Source: Drosophila pseudoobscura (Eukaryota > Arthropoda > Insecta > Diptera > Drosophilidae). Taken from it: DNA of 64,000 nucleotides. The notes under the pieces were generated by a model, which was not told where the DNA came from, made no database searches, and saw nothing but the letters and a program-made list of their open reading frames with translations. The DNA is taken from the NCBI RefSeq assembly GCF_009870125.1, contig NC_046681.1, positions 8,631,001-8,695,000 on the forward strand, in the 5' to 3' direction. Positions 49,601 to 62,993 of this stretch are shown one piece after another (within the stretch, counting starts at the first letter, position 1; every line of letters starts with the position of its first letter). The position numbers were made by a program, and so were the translations under genes.

Positions 49601-52600
49601 AAAGTATTTTATATTTATCTCCAGCAATTAAAATTCATAGAAACATAATTGCATTTGTTTGAAAATTGAAATTTTGTTTGATTAAAATTTAAGTTTGGAA
49701 AATTACCGTCATATAAGTGAATCACTTCTGGTCTAACCAATTCCATATCTGGTTGATTTGATTCCGTCGCAAATTCGTAAATATAATAATGAACATTAAT
49801 AATCTGAAGTGGTTTGAATTTGTAACGTAAAAAAATAGGTTTAAATACTGGGATCCACAAAGGGAAGATTATGGAAAAGTACCAAGAAGGGATATTCTAC
49901 TCCTTTTTACGTTACTCAAATTTCCGCCTCAGTTTAAGTCCAAGGAGAAGGAAGGAGAGCATATTTTTTTGTTTGAATATAGAGGACTGTCGATCTTGAC
50001 GCTCTACTGGGGTTTTCGGGCTGTTCAAATCGAGCCTCGATCTTTTACAAGTAAAAGTATTGGTGAAGGTTATGCTAAGCCAGTCCAAACAAGTAAAAGA
50101 AAAAATGGGAAAAACTGCATAACAGCAGAATGCAGCAACAAAATTTGTTGAACAAAATAAATTAAAAGTGTAAAGTGCCAATTTGAATTCATAAGTTGCT
50201 CAGCGTCGCCAATATCCCTTCTACGAAAGCTCGCAACAAGAAATTTCCCTGTTACTAGGACATCTGCTCGCCACGAGGGATTTATGCTCCTCGCCCAACT
50301 ACCGCAAAAAGAACAAAATTCCCATGGCTTAGGCCGAACAGCACAGTGCGGGAGGGGGAGAAGATCAGCTCATCAGTCGGGCGCGGGCGTGAGTCGCGGA
50401 ACATAAATATGTGGAAATGTTGCGGAAGTTCGTGATAAAATTGAATTTTGTTTTGCGAGGTGCCGAGGAGTACCCAGTTTGTAACCCGCTAGTTAAGAGT
50501 TTATTACGAGTGTTATTAATACGGTAATAAGTTTAGTAAATTTGTTTGTTTTTGTTTGGTTCGGGAAATATGTATGTGTGGCAACAGTGGACAACAGCTG
50601 AACCGTAAAAGAGAGCGTGCGTTTTATTTTTCGTTGTTAAATAATTTGTTAAATGATGAAATGATTTTATATAAACGTTGTCGCAGCCCCTGGAAAGTAC
50701 ACAAACAAATCAAAGGAATGCTGTAAGTTACGCAAAGAAAGTTATTGTAGTTTAATTTTTTGTTTTATCGCCAAAAAGAAAAAAAAGCCTCAAGTCTCTT
50801 CGCTTAAGAGAGGCTGTGCGGTCTCTCCCATGCCCTTCTCGCACGCCGCGCATAAGAACTGCACGTTGGCACTCTCTCAAGAACAAAGCGCAAAAGGGAA
50901 GAGGCAAGGCTGTTCGCTCTGACTCTCTTTCTGACTCTTTCCCATTTACTTAGTAGCGTGTGCTTGATTTACCGCAAGATCGTAACTGACCTGCCGCAAT
51001 GATTGCTAGGAACAGTTTGACATTCACTGGTTTGCCTACCTATTGCCTTTAGCTCCATTTTAAATTCAAACTCTATTCCCAAACTCTATTTGAAACACAG
51101 TACGGCTTGAAGTTTGCTGTCGTTTTAAAGTTTAAAGAATTTCATACTTAAATTCAAAGTTTTCTCCGCTGTAATTACCTCTCAAGCTGTAGGATTCATA
51201 ATTCTGCATTTACCTTTTCAACTTTACGGCTGGGATTCATAATTAAATTTACTTCTCCGAGCAGGCTAACTTTTTAATTAAACTGCAGGAATACCTTTTG
51301 CTGTAATTTGCATTTACCAAATAAATGGTGCGACATATTTTACCTGATTTACTTGACTTCTTGGCTACCAGTTAGATTGCCAGCTCTCAATCACGCAGTC
51401 TCCCCCCAGTAGCCAGTTGCTCGAGCAGATAACTCATTCTGAGATAGAGAGAGAGGGGGGTGAGAGAGGGGAGAGCCCCAAGGAGCTGGTCCAAATTGAT
51501 GCGACTTTTAGCCCAGCTGTCTCCGGTTTCTGTGTCTGCGTCTGTGCTTTTGTCCATGTCTATTAGTTGGCTTTAAGCCTTGGGCTTAGACTAATTTGAT
51601 TGCCTAAATGCTTTTGCCCAGAAGGAATTAACTCTGCGACGACAAACAAGAGTCTGCTGTGCGAGTGCGAGTGCGAGTACGAGTATATGCTGTCATTAGT
51701 AGACAAGCAAACATCTTGGCTGCAGTGTCAGCATTTGGCCTATCGAAAGGAGCTTAGGCGAAAACCACACACACAGCAACACTCTTGAAGAACTTTGGAA
51801 AACACCTCTGCCAAGTGGCGGCATGTTTTTCAGTTTTGTTTCCACTTGGCGACAGCTCCAGTTCGCCAGCCACTCCACTATCTATCCTAGTTAATTAGCG
51901 ATGGTTGCGTGAGTATCGAAACTATCGAAAGTAATAGGGATCCCAAAGGTATCCTCTACTTTAAGGACAATCACAGATTCTTTAACCATGCAATCACGTT
52001 CCATCTCTAAAACCCAATCTCACTTAGGGCGCAGTGAACTTTTCCCTTAATAAGCGCAATTGACATTTCAAGCATCAGCCGAGAGAGAAATAGAGAAAAG
52101 TGGCAATCCCTGCTGGAAAAGAGGCAGACAGGAGCAGGAGACACACTATTGCCAAACAAAGTTGCCAATCGTGTGTACAAGTAGGCAAAGGATGCTCATG
52201 TGCATCCTCCACAGGCACACAGGCCGACAGAGAGAGAGAGAGATCCAGTGAGGCATAAACATGGACATCCCGTGGGGGGCAACTACATTTCCTACGGACA
52301 GGAACATTCAATGGAGCATTAAACTGTCCAAAATCAAAAGAAAATAACCACAAGGAAAATCAATAAACAGAGGATTTTTCAACTTTAAACAGGATACGAG
52401 ATTCGTGGTGGCTGATTCTGTGGTCGAGTGGGTATGATATGCTTATTCCTATATTAAGGGTATCCAAAAAAGTCTTTGGACTTCCTTCCTTGCCCGTTTC
52501 GCTTCACCTTTAAACGGGCTTCGAGAATCGTGATGTCTGTATCTGCATTTTTATTATTTTATGTGCTTGGGGGGCGTGGCCGCAACCTGTACCGTCATCA

Positions 52601-55600
52601 TTAAAATTTCATTGGGTGTTTACGACTTTAAAACTGCTGTAAAGTTGGCTTTAATGCCGCGCGCTTGCCCAATTTCCTTGTGGCCAACAAAAATAAAAGT
52701 TAAACTTTAAGTAGTCCATCGCCATGGAATGCCGGTGTGGAATGTGCTCTGAAGCACATTAGCCACGGCACATTGTGCCTACTAATGAGCTCGTTTATGG
52801 TAGACATCCGCATCCGTATCCGCATCCGTTTCCGAGCGTTGTAAAAATATATATGTATGTCCCGATGAGGAAAAAAAAAACAAATGTCAGTCCTTTTGGT
52901 CTGTGTAGGCCGCCGCACCACACACACACACCTGAGTCGTCCCAAAACTCGTTGCCAGACACTGGGCCGTCGGCCATTTCATTTGCTCTTCCCTTTTTTA
53001 TAGTCTCGTGCAGGGATATTTTGGGTTTTGTCATGAGTCTTAGTCCGGCTATATAAACTGGCACGGTTTTAAAGCTTTTCAACTTTGTTGTGGCTGGAAT
53101 GGAGACACGGAGATTGCGATGTATTGCTTCCTTATCCCCGATGTGTGTAAACTAATAAAACGAGGGGAAACATAAAATGTATACGATGTAAGCACACATA
53201 AGTATATAAAATAAGGGAATTGGGCCAGAGACATGTCTGTGGTACAAATGAAACCATTGAAAGGAACACCTTTCCTATAAAAATTCTACTACTGTATCAA
53301 AATATATCTTTTGCAGAGTATTTAAAAGTCGCAGAGACCCAGTTGGCACAATGTTCCATTAGGTTCCACTTCTATGTGTGCTTTTCGGTTTGGTATGTCG
53401 GTTAGATTTCCGCTTTGCTGCACACGTCACTCCGCATATGTTTCGTTTCGTTCCTATTTTCTTTTCTTTTCTCTTCGTTTCATTTTATTCATTCCTTTTT
53501 GTTGTTTGTTATCGTACCTTGGCATTTGCGAACCGCCATTAACATGAAAATTATGTGTAATCGCAGAAAGATACCAAAAGGGTTTTACCTCTCGCATAAT
53601 AGGGAGTTTAAGGAAAGATAAGAACCCCAAAGTGGCTTTAAGTTTTTGTGGTGGAAAATGTCAGATATTTAGTTATAGATTGGACACGTATGGGTGTGCT
53701 GGCTGGCTGGCTGGCTCACCCTCTGGAGATGTTACAAAACTTTGCAATTAAATGCGCCTTAAGACATTTCGGACATGTCATGTCAAGACCGAAATCCATT
53801 AAAAATTGTCTTAGGTATATATTGGATTGGATTGGTCCGGGTCCGCGTCCAAGTCTGTCTCTGGCCCTTGTGACCATGCCCCAAACATAGTTCAAGATTT
53901 CACATTAAGATAATTCCAAGGAAATACCAAAAGCCGCCTCATCCGGCGCCGAAGACATCAATTGACAGTTTCGTTTCGTGTTACTCAAAAAACGACAAAA
54001 AAAAAAACAAAACAGAAACCCCCAAAAAAAAGACATCAATTTGTTTGGAGATTTTATTTGCGTTAGGCCTCGCTGAAGGTCTGCAAAATAAAAAAGTATA
54101 CAAATATTTTGCGGCCAGGTAGAAATTGTCAGCGTGACCAATACCCAAATTCGATGACCATTCTTCGGGGAACCCAGAAAGGAGCCCAAAAACCACACCT
54201 AAAAATAAGTATGAATCCTACAATCGAGTATTTGGACTATGGAATACCCTGTTGACAGATTTTTGGTTTCTTGGTTTCAAAGGGAAATATATAAATGGCC
54301 TAAAACTGCTTTTGATTATCTGAAATATTTATATTTTAAGAGGGAATAATTTTTTGAGAACAGAGTCTTGACTTTTGTGAAGACTAGCTCTTTTTTTTTT
54401 ACATTTTTATAGATTGAAGGAAGCTTTAAAAAAATTTCAACTTGCATGGGAACCTTCTATAGTGCTCATTTCTTATAGATGCGTCGACAATGGTTATAGG
54501 ATATTGCTAATAAAAATGTATGCCTTGGATATTACAGCTTTTTACATAGAATAACACCCTTTTCCCTGTTGCATAAATCTATATATTATATACCTCGGAG
54601 CCCTATGAATAAAGGGTATAAAATGGCATTTTGAGGCTGCGGCCGATCACGTTTTGAAGCCTGTTGAAGTGAAAATCCAGCCCAATCCGCCAATGTTTAA
54701 GATCTCATTAACTAAATGCAGCAGACAGCATTTTTTTTTTTTGGGCTGGTACGCAATATCACTCATAAAAATACAAAAAATATAAAAAATATAAAAATAA
54801 AACAAAAATCTTTAGCTGCAAAACGTTTTTGAGGTCACTAATTGTCTTTGTACACTCAATCCTGAAGTCGGACGCGTCTCCATTTCAGATTTCAGATTTT
54901 TTTTTTTTTTTGGGTATTGTACTCGTATATTGGGTGCGGCATTGGGGCTGCTGTGGCCTGATGATGATATTGTATGGATGAAATTCTTGTTGTTGGATAC
55001 CGAGTATCAACGAGTACCGTAAGCCACTTTTACTTTTTTGATTTTGCTTTACCGCTAAACTGCAGACGTTTTTATAGGCTCAAAGTGGAGGCTGATTGCA
55101 GGCTGATTGACAGCTGCTTCGGCTACTTGAAGCTCAGTCGGTAAATCACTTCCCAAAAAGACCACCCGCTCCGCCCCCCCCGCAATCCATTCCATACCAT
55201 ACCATCCCGTACCTTCCTGTGTTTTGTGGCTCATAAATATTTGGAGAACGCGTGCTTGCCCCGCGGGCCTCTGGCGAAACTAAGGCCTGCTCTCAAATGT
55301 CTGTCCGATAAACAGCCTCCATGTACGAGTACATATATTCTCCATCCAGCCTTTTGATGTCAGTCAGTCAGTCAGTCTGTCAGTCAGGCAGTCAGCCAGT
55401 CGGTGATTCCGTGAAGTTTGGCCTGAAAAACCAAAATATTGTTACTGCCGCAATATGTTTTGTCAGATATTCATCTTTAGTGGCCAGGCCGGGCCAGAAT
55501 ATGTTACGATTGTGCCACTGCCTTTGTCCGTGTGCACTTGCGGGTATACGTATAATCGATAATAATACATGAAATATTGACTACACAAAGTGCCCCAGAC

Positions 55601-56569
55601 TTGTCTCAAAATGCTTCTCTATAATTTGATTGCTTGTAGATATGTGTTTAAGTGTGTGGATATTGTTGTTTTGGGGGGATTTTATGATGGAATTGATTTC
55701 TGGGAAAAAGGGTTCTCTGGCATCTCAATCAATTTAGACTTGAATAATAGAAATAGAAACAATGCTGTAGCATGGGTAAAAACAAAAGAAAGCTGAGTAT
55801 CTATAAATCAAACAATCAGTTAAAAATTACTGGATATTCTACGGATTGTAGGGAGTAAGAAATTAAGTCGTAAAAGGCTACGACCCGCTTATAAGCTACT
55901 TTTTTGATAAGTTCCGAATAAGATTTCCAACATGAACCTTTTAGGTTACCATAAGGTGCCATAACTATAACTCCCTCTGTGATACCTTATCCCCTGAACT
56001 ATCCCTTAAGCTAATAGCATGTTATATTTATAATCACCTAAATTTAACAAACTTTTAACTTTTAACCAAGTACCATTTTTAGCCGATAATTGTTAATTAA
56101 ATAAATAAATAAATAACTTTCGAGTCGCATTTCGAATCATTTTCCAGCCTTTTTCGTCTCACATTTTTTTTATATTTATATTCGTATGATTTAACAAACA
56201 AAAATAATATTTTATTAAAGACTATGGTTATCCCAGATTATTCCCCATAAATTTTGTAAAATTATAGGGGTATATGAAATTCGTATAAATATCTGTAACA
56301 TGAAACAAGAGCTTTCGAGGGTATAAAGTACATATATTCTTGAGGAGCTTTAATAGCCTACTACTAATAGCCACGAAACGTTTTGGCTGAAAACGTAATC
56401 CGCAAAAGTAAATGAAAAACGGAGCCTGCCTGATTGTACTCTTTTCATAAAGATATAAACAACTATAAACTGAGTTCCGGGTATCTTAGTGCAGAGCAAA
56501 GTGTGCCTTGACGGAAACGTTCCAACTGGTTGAAAACCAGTGAAACTTAACATATGAACCCGTTGTGAC
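46658..56569. other. Long gene-poor interval, 46.7-56.6 kb
   Basis: Open frames here (for example 47283-47690, started by GTG) lack domain-like composition. Contents: a GATACCCTTGCAG string at 47161, poly(A) near 48727, a GC-rich patch at 50340-50400 with a TCAGTC initiator-like motif, a hairpin-capable CTCTTCGCTTAAGAG at ~50797, GAGA tracts (51440, 52230), (CAGT)n at 55361-55400 and four TACGAGTA-type octamers. It may be an intron of the gene starting at 40.2 kb or plain intergenic DNA. Confidence 0.5.
55361..55402. repeat. (CAGT)n tetranucleotide microsatellite
   Basis: Imperfect CAGT repeat with CTGT and CCAGT interruptions over about 40 nt. Confidence 0.8.
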
Positions 56570-57942
56570 ATGTATGATCTAAACAGCAGAATATTGAAGT
56601 TGTTTGTGGTCTTAAGTGCTGTTATTCTCACTACCATTATCTACGCCTCGTTACCGACAGCAAAGATTAGGCCGCAGAAACATATGCATTCCATTGGAGG
56701 CTCTCCGAAGGCCCATAGCCTTTTGCTAACAGGAAAACTCAACAGCAGCAGCCACAATCCTGGCAGATACATTGGAAAACGTCAACTCACTGGTAAGTCA
56801 TCACAGCCATTTCTGTAGAATTCAAACAAAAGATTCAAGTGACGATTAATACTAAACCATTAAACCAACCCGCTGATATGCTTGGACCAATACCAAATAT
56901 TCCCCAAGAAACGAGAATCAAACCTGAGCTGAGAGCATTTCAGGCCGTTTCGGTTGGCTCGGATATCGTGGAAATATTGCGGAGAAAACTTAATGAATAC
57001 CAAACCAAATCCAAGAAGAGGCCACGCAAACGGAAAAAGTCCCACAAACCCGTAACCATTGAGAGCACATTGAGTGCCAGGAGCAGCTTACAAACATCAA
57101 GGGGTACCTCCCCGTTCCGTGACCATCCAGTACTTACAGTAAAACTCTATGAGTCCGGCCATCTCAACGATGGAATTGATAAGCATCAGATATGCAAGCA
57201 CTGGGGGTCATATCCGAAGCTGCTCATTCTGATCACCTCGGCAGAGTCCCATTTGATGGAGAGAATGGCCATCAGGCAGACCTGGATGCACTATGGAAGC
57301 AGGCGAGATGTCGGCATGGCCTTTGTCCTCGGAAGCACCACAAATGCGAAGCTGAACGAGGCCCTCAGCAAGGAGAACTATCTTTATGGCGATATGATAC
57401 GTGGCCACTCCATAGACTCTCACATCAATCTCACTCTGAAGACGATCTCTTTGCTGGAATGGACAGACACGCACTGTCCTCGTGTCAAATACATCCTTAA
57501 GACCGAGGACGACATGTTCATCAATGTCCCCAAACTACTCGACTTCATAGACGTGCACAAGGATAATCGTACGATCTATGGTCGCTTGGTTGAACAGATG
57601 ACGCTCCACGACGAGTTCCTATCGTATGCCATAGGAGGAGCCTACCTTCTCACTGGAGACATTGTCCATGAGTTGTACGTGCAATCGCTCAATACGTTTT
57701 ATATGGAACGGGAGGAAGTCTTCATCACGGGCGTTGTGGCCGAGAGCCTAAATATTAGTAGAGTGCAGGCAGACAGCTTTCGCAACATCCGCATCACTTT
57801 ATTTCCGTGCAGCATCCGCAATACGATCAGCATCGACATGATCGAGCCGCAGGAACAGTACGAACTTTGGAGGATGTTGCTGGACCCGAATGTCAAGTGT
57901 AAGGAAGTTTTGGCAGATGCAGAACCAGGCGAAAATATGTAA
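56570..57942 (+). CDS. GT31 beta-1,3-galactosyltransferase-like protein
   Basis: Two exons: 56570-56792 and 56840-57942, 441 aa, with an inferred 47-nt intron; the donor is a perfect GTAAGT but the acceptor (ATTCAAG) is weak. It is a type II Golgi protein: MYDLNSRI, then signal-anchor LFVVLSAVILTTIIYASL, then a basic stem (KKRPRKRKKSHK). The catalytic domain has the family blocks RMAIRQTW, VKYILKTEDDMFIN (EDD in place of DxD metal motif), GGAYLLTGDIV and EEVFITGVVAE. Such enzymes extend glycans with beta-1,3-linked Gal or GlcNAc. The acceptor substrate is unknown. If splicing is not as proposed, translation could start at the internal ATG 56878 without a membrane anchor. Confidence 0.82.
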
Positions 57943-58760
57943 AGTGCTTAAAAAATGTATTAAATTAGTAAATAGCTGCTAGAAGGAAGTGTTTTCCCTG
58001 CCAAAAGTGAGAGGATAGGCAAATAGGCCGACTTCATTGACGACTAGATCTTAAAGTCTAAAATAATTGTTGCGATATTCGTTGTAGCGGGAATGGCGAA
58101 AAAGAGATCTCAGGCGGTGCTGACTGTACCTTCTCGCTTGCTTTCGTTCTCTCTTCCAGCTGGGCTTAGCAATTAAGGGTGAGTTTTCGTTTACTCAAAG
58201 AAAGACTATCCTTTATAAGAGCTGCCTATCTACCATCTCTCTAGGAGTAACAGGAGTTTATAGAAATAATAGGAATACCCATTAAAACCATGCATTATTC
58301 AGCTTCCGCGTGTCGTTCCACCTTTGCTAGAACACCACGCCCTCAAACCAAAACTAATATAATTCTCTAAATAAATTATGTTTGACACTTTGGCGGAATG
58401 GAACTTTCCTTTCACATACATATGTATGTATGGGATGCCCGACAAGCTTTGCCCATATCGCTGACAGCATTTCAGGCTTGTTTGTCAGTCAGGCAGCCCC
58501 TAACGATGCTCTCTGGGAGCCTGGCCATAAATTCAAAAGGGAATCCGGCAAATAAACACCAATTCACAGGCAGAAAGGCCCAACACGGAATGGAATGGAA
58601 CTGCCAACAATATCGCGATGCGAGACGATACGATCCAAGTGTCCAGATATGTCAACAATGTCGCTGTTAAGCGCCAGAGTCCGGGGGGTTCTTCGCGGAA
58701 CGACACCCGCTTCCGCTCTCAAAATAAAAGAAACATTTTTTCAATACATGACTCATGCGC

Positions 58761-58780
58761 ACACACACACACACACACAC
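58761..58780. repeat. (CA)n microsatellite
   Basis: About ten uninterrupted CA units. Confidence 0.85.
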
Positions 58781-60129
58781 ATAAATAATTCACAAAAAAT
58801 AATAAAAAATACGACCTGAAAAGTTAACGCTTGATTGCTCGACTATCCGGCAAAAGGCAGATACAAGATACAAAAAAAATTGTTTCAGCAGTTGATGAAT
58901 GTAAAAATTGCAACATAAAATCCGATTCCACCATGTGGGCTTTAATGTTTGAAACAAAACATGGTGGGATTAAATAAAACGATATTTAAGCACAAAAGCC
59001 AATTTAAACACTTGAATGTCTCTGAAAGCCTTTAATTCAACTATAATTGAATTGGCAAGGGAAAGGGAAAGGTACGAGTAGACGGGAAAGTGTTCACCGG
59101 GAAAAAGTTCAATTCAATTGATGGAAAATTGTTGCTCTACAACAGAATACAGAATACAGAATAGATGGGTTAGGCCAACAGGTTACTAGGAAGGCGTCAT
59201 GCGGCAGCGCCCCTCGGTCGGTTGGGCGGGAGGGAGGGCCTTCTCCTCCTGCCACTTGACGGGGCATCGCCTCTTGTCATTGCATTTCAACGTCCTATTG
59301 TAGAATTTTACCTTTCGGATCCCCCATTTGAGAAGTGACAAACAGCGGCATGGAAGTATAAATCAGTTTGGAGCTTTGACACATGACTCAACCAGCTGAA
59401 AGGGATTCAAGCATTGTCCCCAGTTATAAGTCAGTACTCATGCATATTTTTGGATTCATATTTTTGCAACTTTATTTTAGTTTTAATTGCGCGCACGCAA
59501 TAATTTTCCTTGATGGGGCATCAACGTCAAGGCGAATCACTTGCCAACGCTCCATCCATCATAAAATGCCAGTGGGCAGGCGGCCAGGGGGCGGGCGGGG
59601 GTCCAGACTCTTTGATTATGAACGCGTGCGCACAATCATCCAGTAACAGGGAGCAGTACCGGCACACCAGAACCCCCCAGAGACAGAGTCACCCCGTTGG
59701 GGATTGGGTGTCCAAGCAGCCCGATTATCATGCACAGAGCGCATCGACCATAAAAAACGCGATTCTGCGATTCTCTCTGTTGGCCAAATGGCGTCTTGGG
59801 CCTTGTTTTGCATGCTGCGCTCGTTAAGAACGCCATGGAGAACAATGCAGCCATAGCATCGGCCGCGGGACAGCCTGGTGTTGCCCAGTAATGGGCTTAG
59901 CCCAAGTTAAATTCCCCTCCGCCCCAAAAACCGCTGCGGTTTATAATGACGTCTGGCACAAAATAAGAATTGAGTCAAAGCCGCGACCTGCATATTGATT
60001 TGCTGGCAGACCCTCCACCGATGCCTCCTCTCGGGCCATGCCAGGCCAGGCCATGCCATGCCACATGCCATAAAGCCAAGAATGCGCCAGCCGCTTGCCT
60101 CCTCATCACAATGCAATCGAATCCCAGTC

Positions 60130-60163
60130 GCAGTACCAGCACCAGTACCAGTACCAGTACCAG
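60130..60163. repeat. (CAGTAC)n hexanucleotide repeat
   Basis: Five to six units of CAGTAC with one CAGCAC variant. Confidence 0.8.
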
Positions 60164-61939
60164 TCCCATGGTAGCCAACAATTCTTATATAAATATTCAT
60201 TTGAATTCTCATTTCAATGAGCAACAGGTGCCAAGCCAAGACCAGTAGCCGCCCCAACTTGCTGGAGATCAAAGCAATCTCAAGTGGACCTTGATGGTCA
60301 AAAGAGTTAATCTTTTAACAATGGGCATTGGCTAAGAGAACAAGTATATTGAGACGGGGAAAACGTCCATCTGTCAGATATGGGTTACATTCTAGGCAAA
60401 TGGTAGGAGAGTCTTCACAGTAACTAAAAAATGCCTCCATTAAAGGTAAATGTCTAATATTTAAGTATGAAAGTGCTTTGAAAACCTTTGTTGAAAAGAA
60501 AGTTGCCATCAAAATATTTTTTATTTATCAACTTTCTTGTTGGAAGAACAAAAGATGTTTTCGGATTTGCTGATTCTAAATTGAAATCTTAAAACTCTTG
60601 ATTAACGTTAGAGCTGCCAATTTTCAAGGCTGCTTTGGCCCAAGCAAATATTTGAGATCGTCTACGTAGTTTTGTATGTTTTTTTTAACTCTGTGCAGAA
60701 CCCAAATTGAAATTGTTTGAACAACTTGTACATCCCCTTTCCCATTGAAGTTTGCTACCCTTTTTATAAGTGCCAAAATAAGAAAGAAAATTCTTGTATT
60801 GTAAGCAAATAATTAAATATTTTTACATGTGTTCCATGAATGGTTTCCAACTCTGGAAACCGAACAAAACTGATACCAAAATAAAACCCATTGACTTGGG
60901 TCTCTCTTTGTTGAGTTCTGTCATAATTCTCTTTGAACTCTTTACAAGGGGGTCTCTCTCTCTCTTTTGTCTAGCTCTTAGCCCCAAAGAGAGCTAAGAC
61001 GAAGAGTTCCAGCAAAAACAGAAACCAATTTAATTTGTTTGTTTTACTAATCAGCGGCACGTACTCGCACGTTTCTTTTTTGCCTCAAAGTCTTTAGTGG
61101 GGTCTTTAGTCGAATTCTGTTGGGGTCTGGTCGGGCCTGGTGTAGTGGCTGCCGTTTGGTTAAACAGCCCACGTTTAAACATGGCTCAGAGCGTGCTAAT
61201 CAAGTAGGTCCAAAAGCAAAATTACGCGACCGACTGAGCAGCACTGGATCTGCTCCGGCTTTGTCTGGTTTTTGGATTGGCTTTACTTTATATACGAGTA
61301 TTTTTGGTCGTCAAGTTGAAGTTGGTTTTGGCTTTGGTTTTTTGGTTTTGGTTTCCGACCGAGCCCGGGCTGGGGCTGGGGCTGGGCCGCCGCTTGGGTA
61401 CGCTTTGATGGCTTCTAGGTGAAGGTCATTGTGTGACTGAAATGTTAATTTTGACTGGCAGTCAGTCGCACATATATGGGCAGAGTGCTTGGGCAATTTC
61501 AGTGCTGTGTGTTTTTCTTTTTTATGACACTTGCTAAGGTTCTACACAGAAACCAAGCGAACATACAACTCGTACATAAGGCACTATTTATGTGGGCTTA
61601 GGGGCTGTCCATCGTGGACATGGACGCAGATTTGAAATCCAGTTTGGTTTCGATGAGATTCTTCAACGACTCGCACATTCCATTAAAAATTATGTATTTC
61701 AATTAGAAGTCGTTAACAAGTTTGCTTTAAATGCTTTTGTAGAGGTATTATTGAAGGTTTTAGATTTACAAATTGGTGGAACATGAAACTTTAATAATTA
61801 AAGAGAAACAAGTCAAAAAAACATCTACTTATAATAAAAGAACAGAAGATTAAAATGTAACAATTATATGAAAGTTAATACGAAGATTATTACTCAAAAC
61901 ATTACTGAAATTTGTAATTTGCAAACAAAGGAAAATCTG

Positions 61940-62840
61940 TGTCAAAAATGGAATGAAATGAAGAAAGTACAATAGAAATATAAAGAAACTAATGTAAAGA
62001 AATATTGTCTAGTAACAGAAAAGGAACATCGATATGGAAACATTTTTGGAGGAATAAAACTTATTGAAATGGAAGAATTACATTACAAATAATATGTTAA
62101 TTGACTGAAAAAAAAGGAATTTTTTTTATTTTTAAAGGAACAGTGGGATTGTGGATGGTGCCAGTGTAATTCGGGGTTTTACATCTGTCAAAAAATCTCA
62201 CAGTTTCCCCGGGATGGGCTCAGTGTCTAGAGTCTATTAGATACAGCAGTGGAATGAAGTGGAAAGAAACACTGTTCAAGTAGGGGAAGCAATAACAAAA
62301 AGGAACATGGTTATGGAAACATTTTTGGAGGTAAAAAACTCATTGAAATGGAAGAGATGTATGAACATTTTAATCAAATAACATGTTTATTGGTACGAAC
62401 TTTTGTATTTTTAAAGAAAAAATGGGAAAGAACAATGCTTTAAGTCACTGACAGCAGTGGAATGAAATGGAAAGAAACTCTGTTCTGGTAATGGAACGAA
62501 TAATAAAAAAAGGAGCAACGATATGAAAACTTTTCTGGAGGTATAAAACTCATTGAAATGGAAGAGTTGTATTACAACTTTAATCAAATAATATGCTGAT
62601 TGGTATATTACTCGAAAAATAACACGATTTCTTTTTTTTTGAAGGTACAATGGGAAAGAACAATGCCCCAAGTAACCGATATCAGTGGAATGAAATGGAA
62701 AAAAGCACTGATTCGATAATGGAAGCAGTCAAAACGAGGAACATCGATAAGCAAATATTATTGGAGGTACAAAACCTATTGATATGGAAGAATTGTACTC
62801 AAATGGGAGTCAAATAATATGTTGATTGGTATACACCCTC
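61940..62840. repeat. AT-rich tandem array, four diverged units of ~210-300 nt
   Basis: Ordered anchors recur: CAGTGGAATGAAATGGAAA (62246, 62455, 62683; a partial at ~61948), then GGAACATCGATATGGAAACA, then GGAGGTAAAACTCATTGAAA, then CAAATAATATG...TTGATTGG. Spacing of the first anchor is about 207 and 228 nt, with a longer first interval. The last unit ends about 150 nt before the lipocalin-like gene. Confidence 0.7.
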
Positions 62841-62993
62841 CTAATATTCAATTGGATACAGCAGTCCTCAGAAAGAAGTGTGTCTAATGCCAACCATAAT
62901 CGTACCGCTTAATGGAAGAAAACCATTAAAAATCCCATTACAAGCACCAACTCAAAATAAGCTCATAACCGAGACAGCTTTACAGTAAAGAAC

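Larger units (their letters stand above)
57943..62993. other. Gene-poor interval with simple and tandem repeats
   Basis: An ATTAAA at 57959-57964 may end the GT31 transcript. The interval also has (CA)n at 58761-58780, (CAGTAC)n at 60130-60163, GGGGCT repeats at 61370-61390, two TACGAGTA octamers (59073, 61293) and the tandem array at ~61.94-62.84 kb. No coding frame is convincing. Confidence 0.5.
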
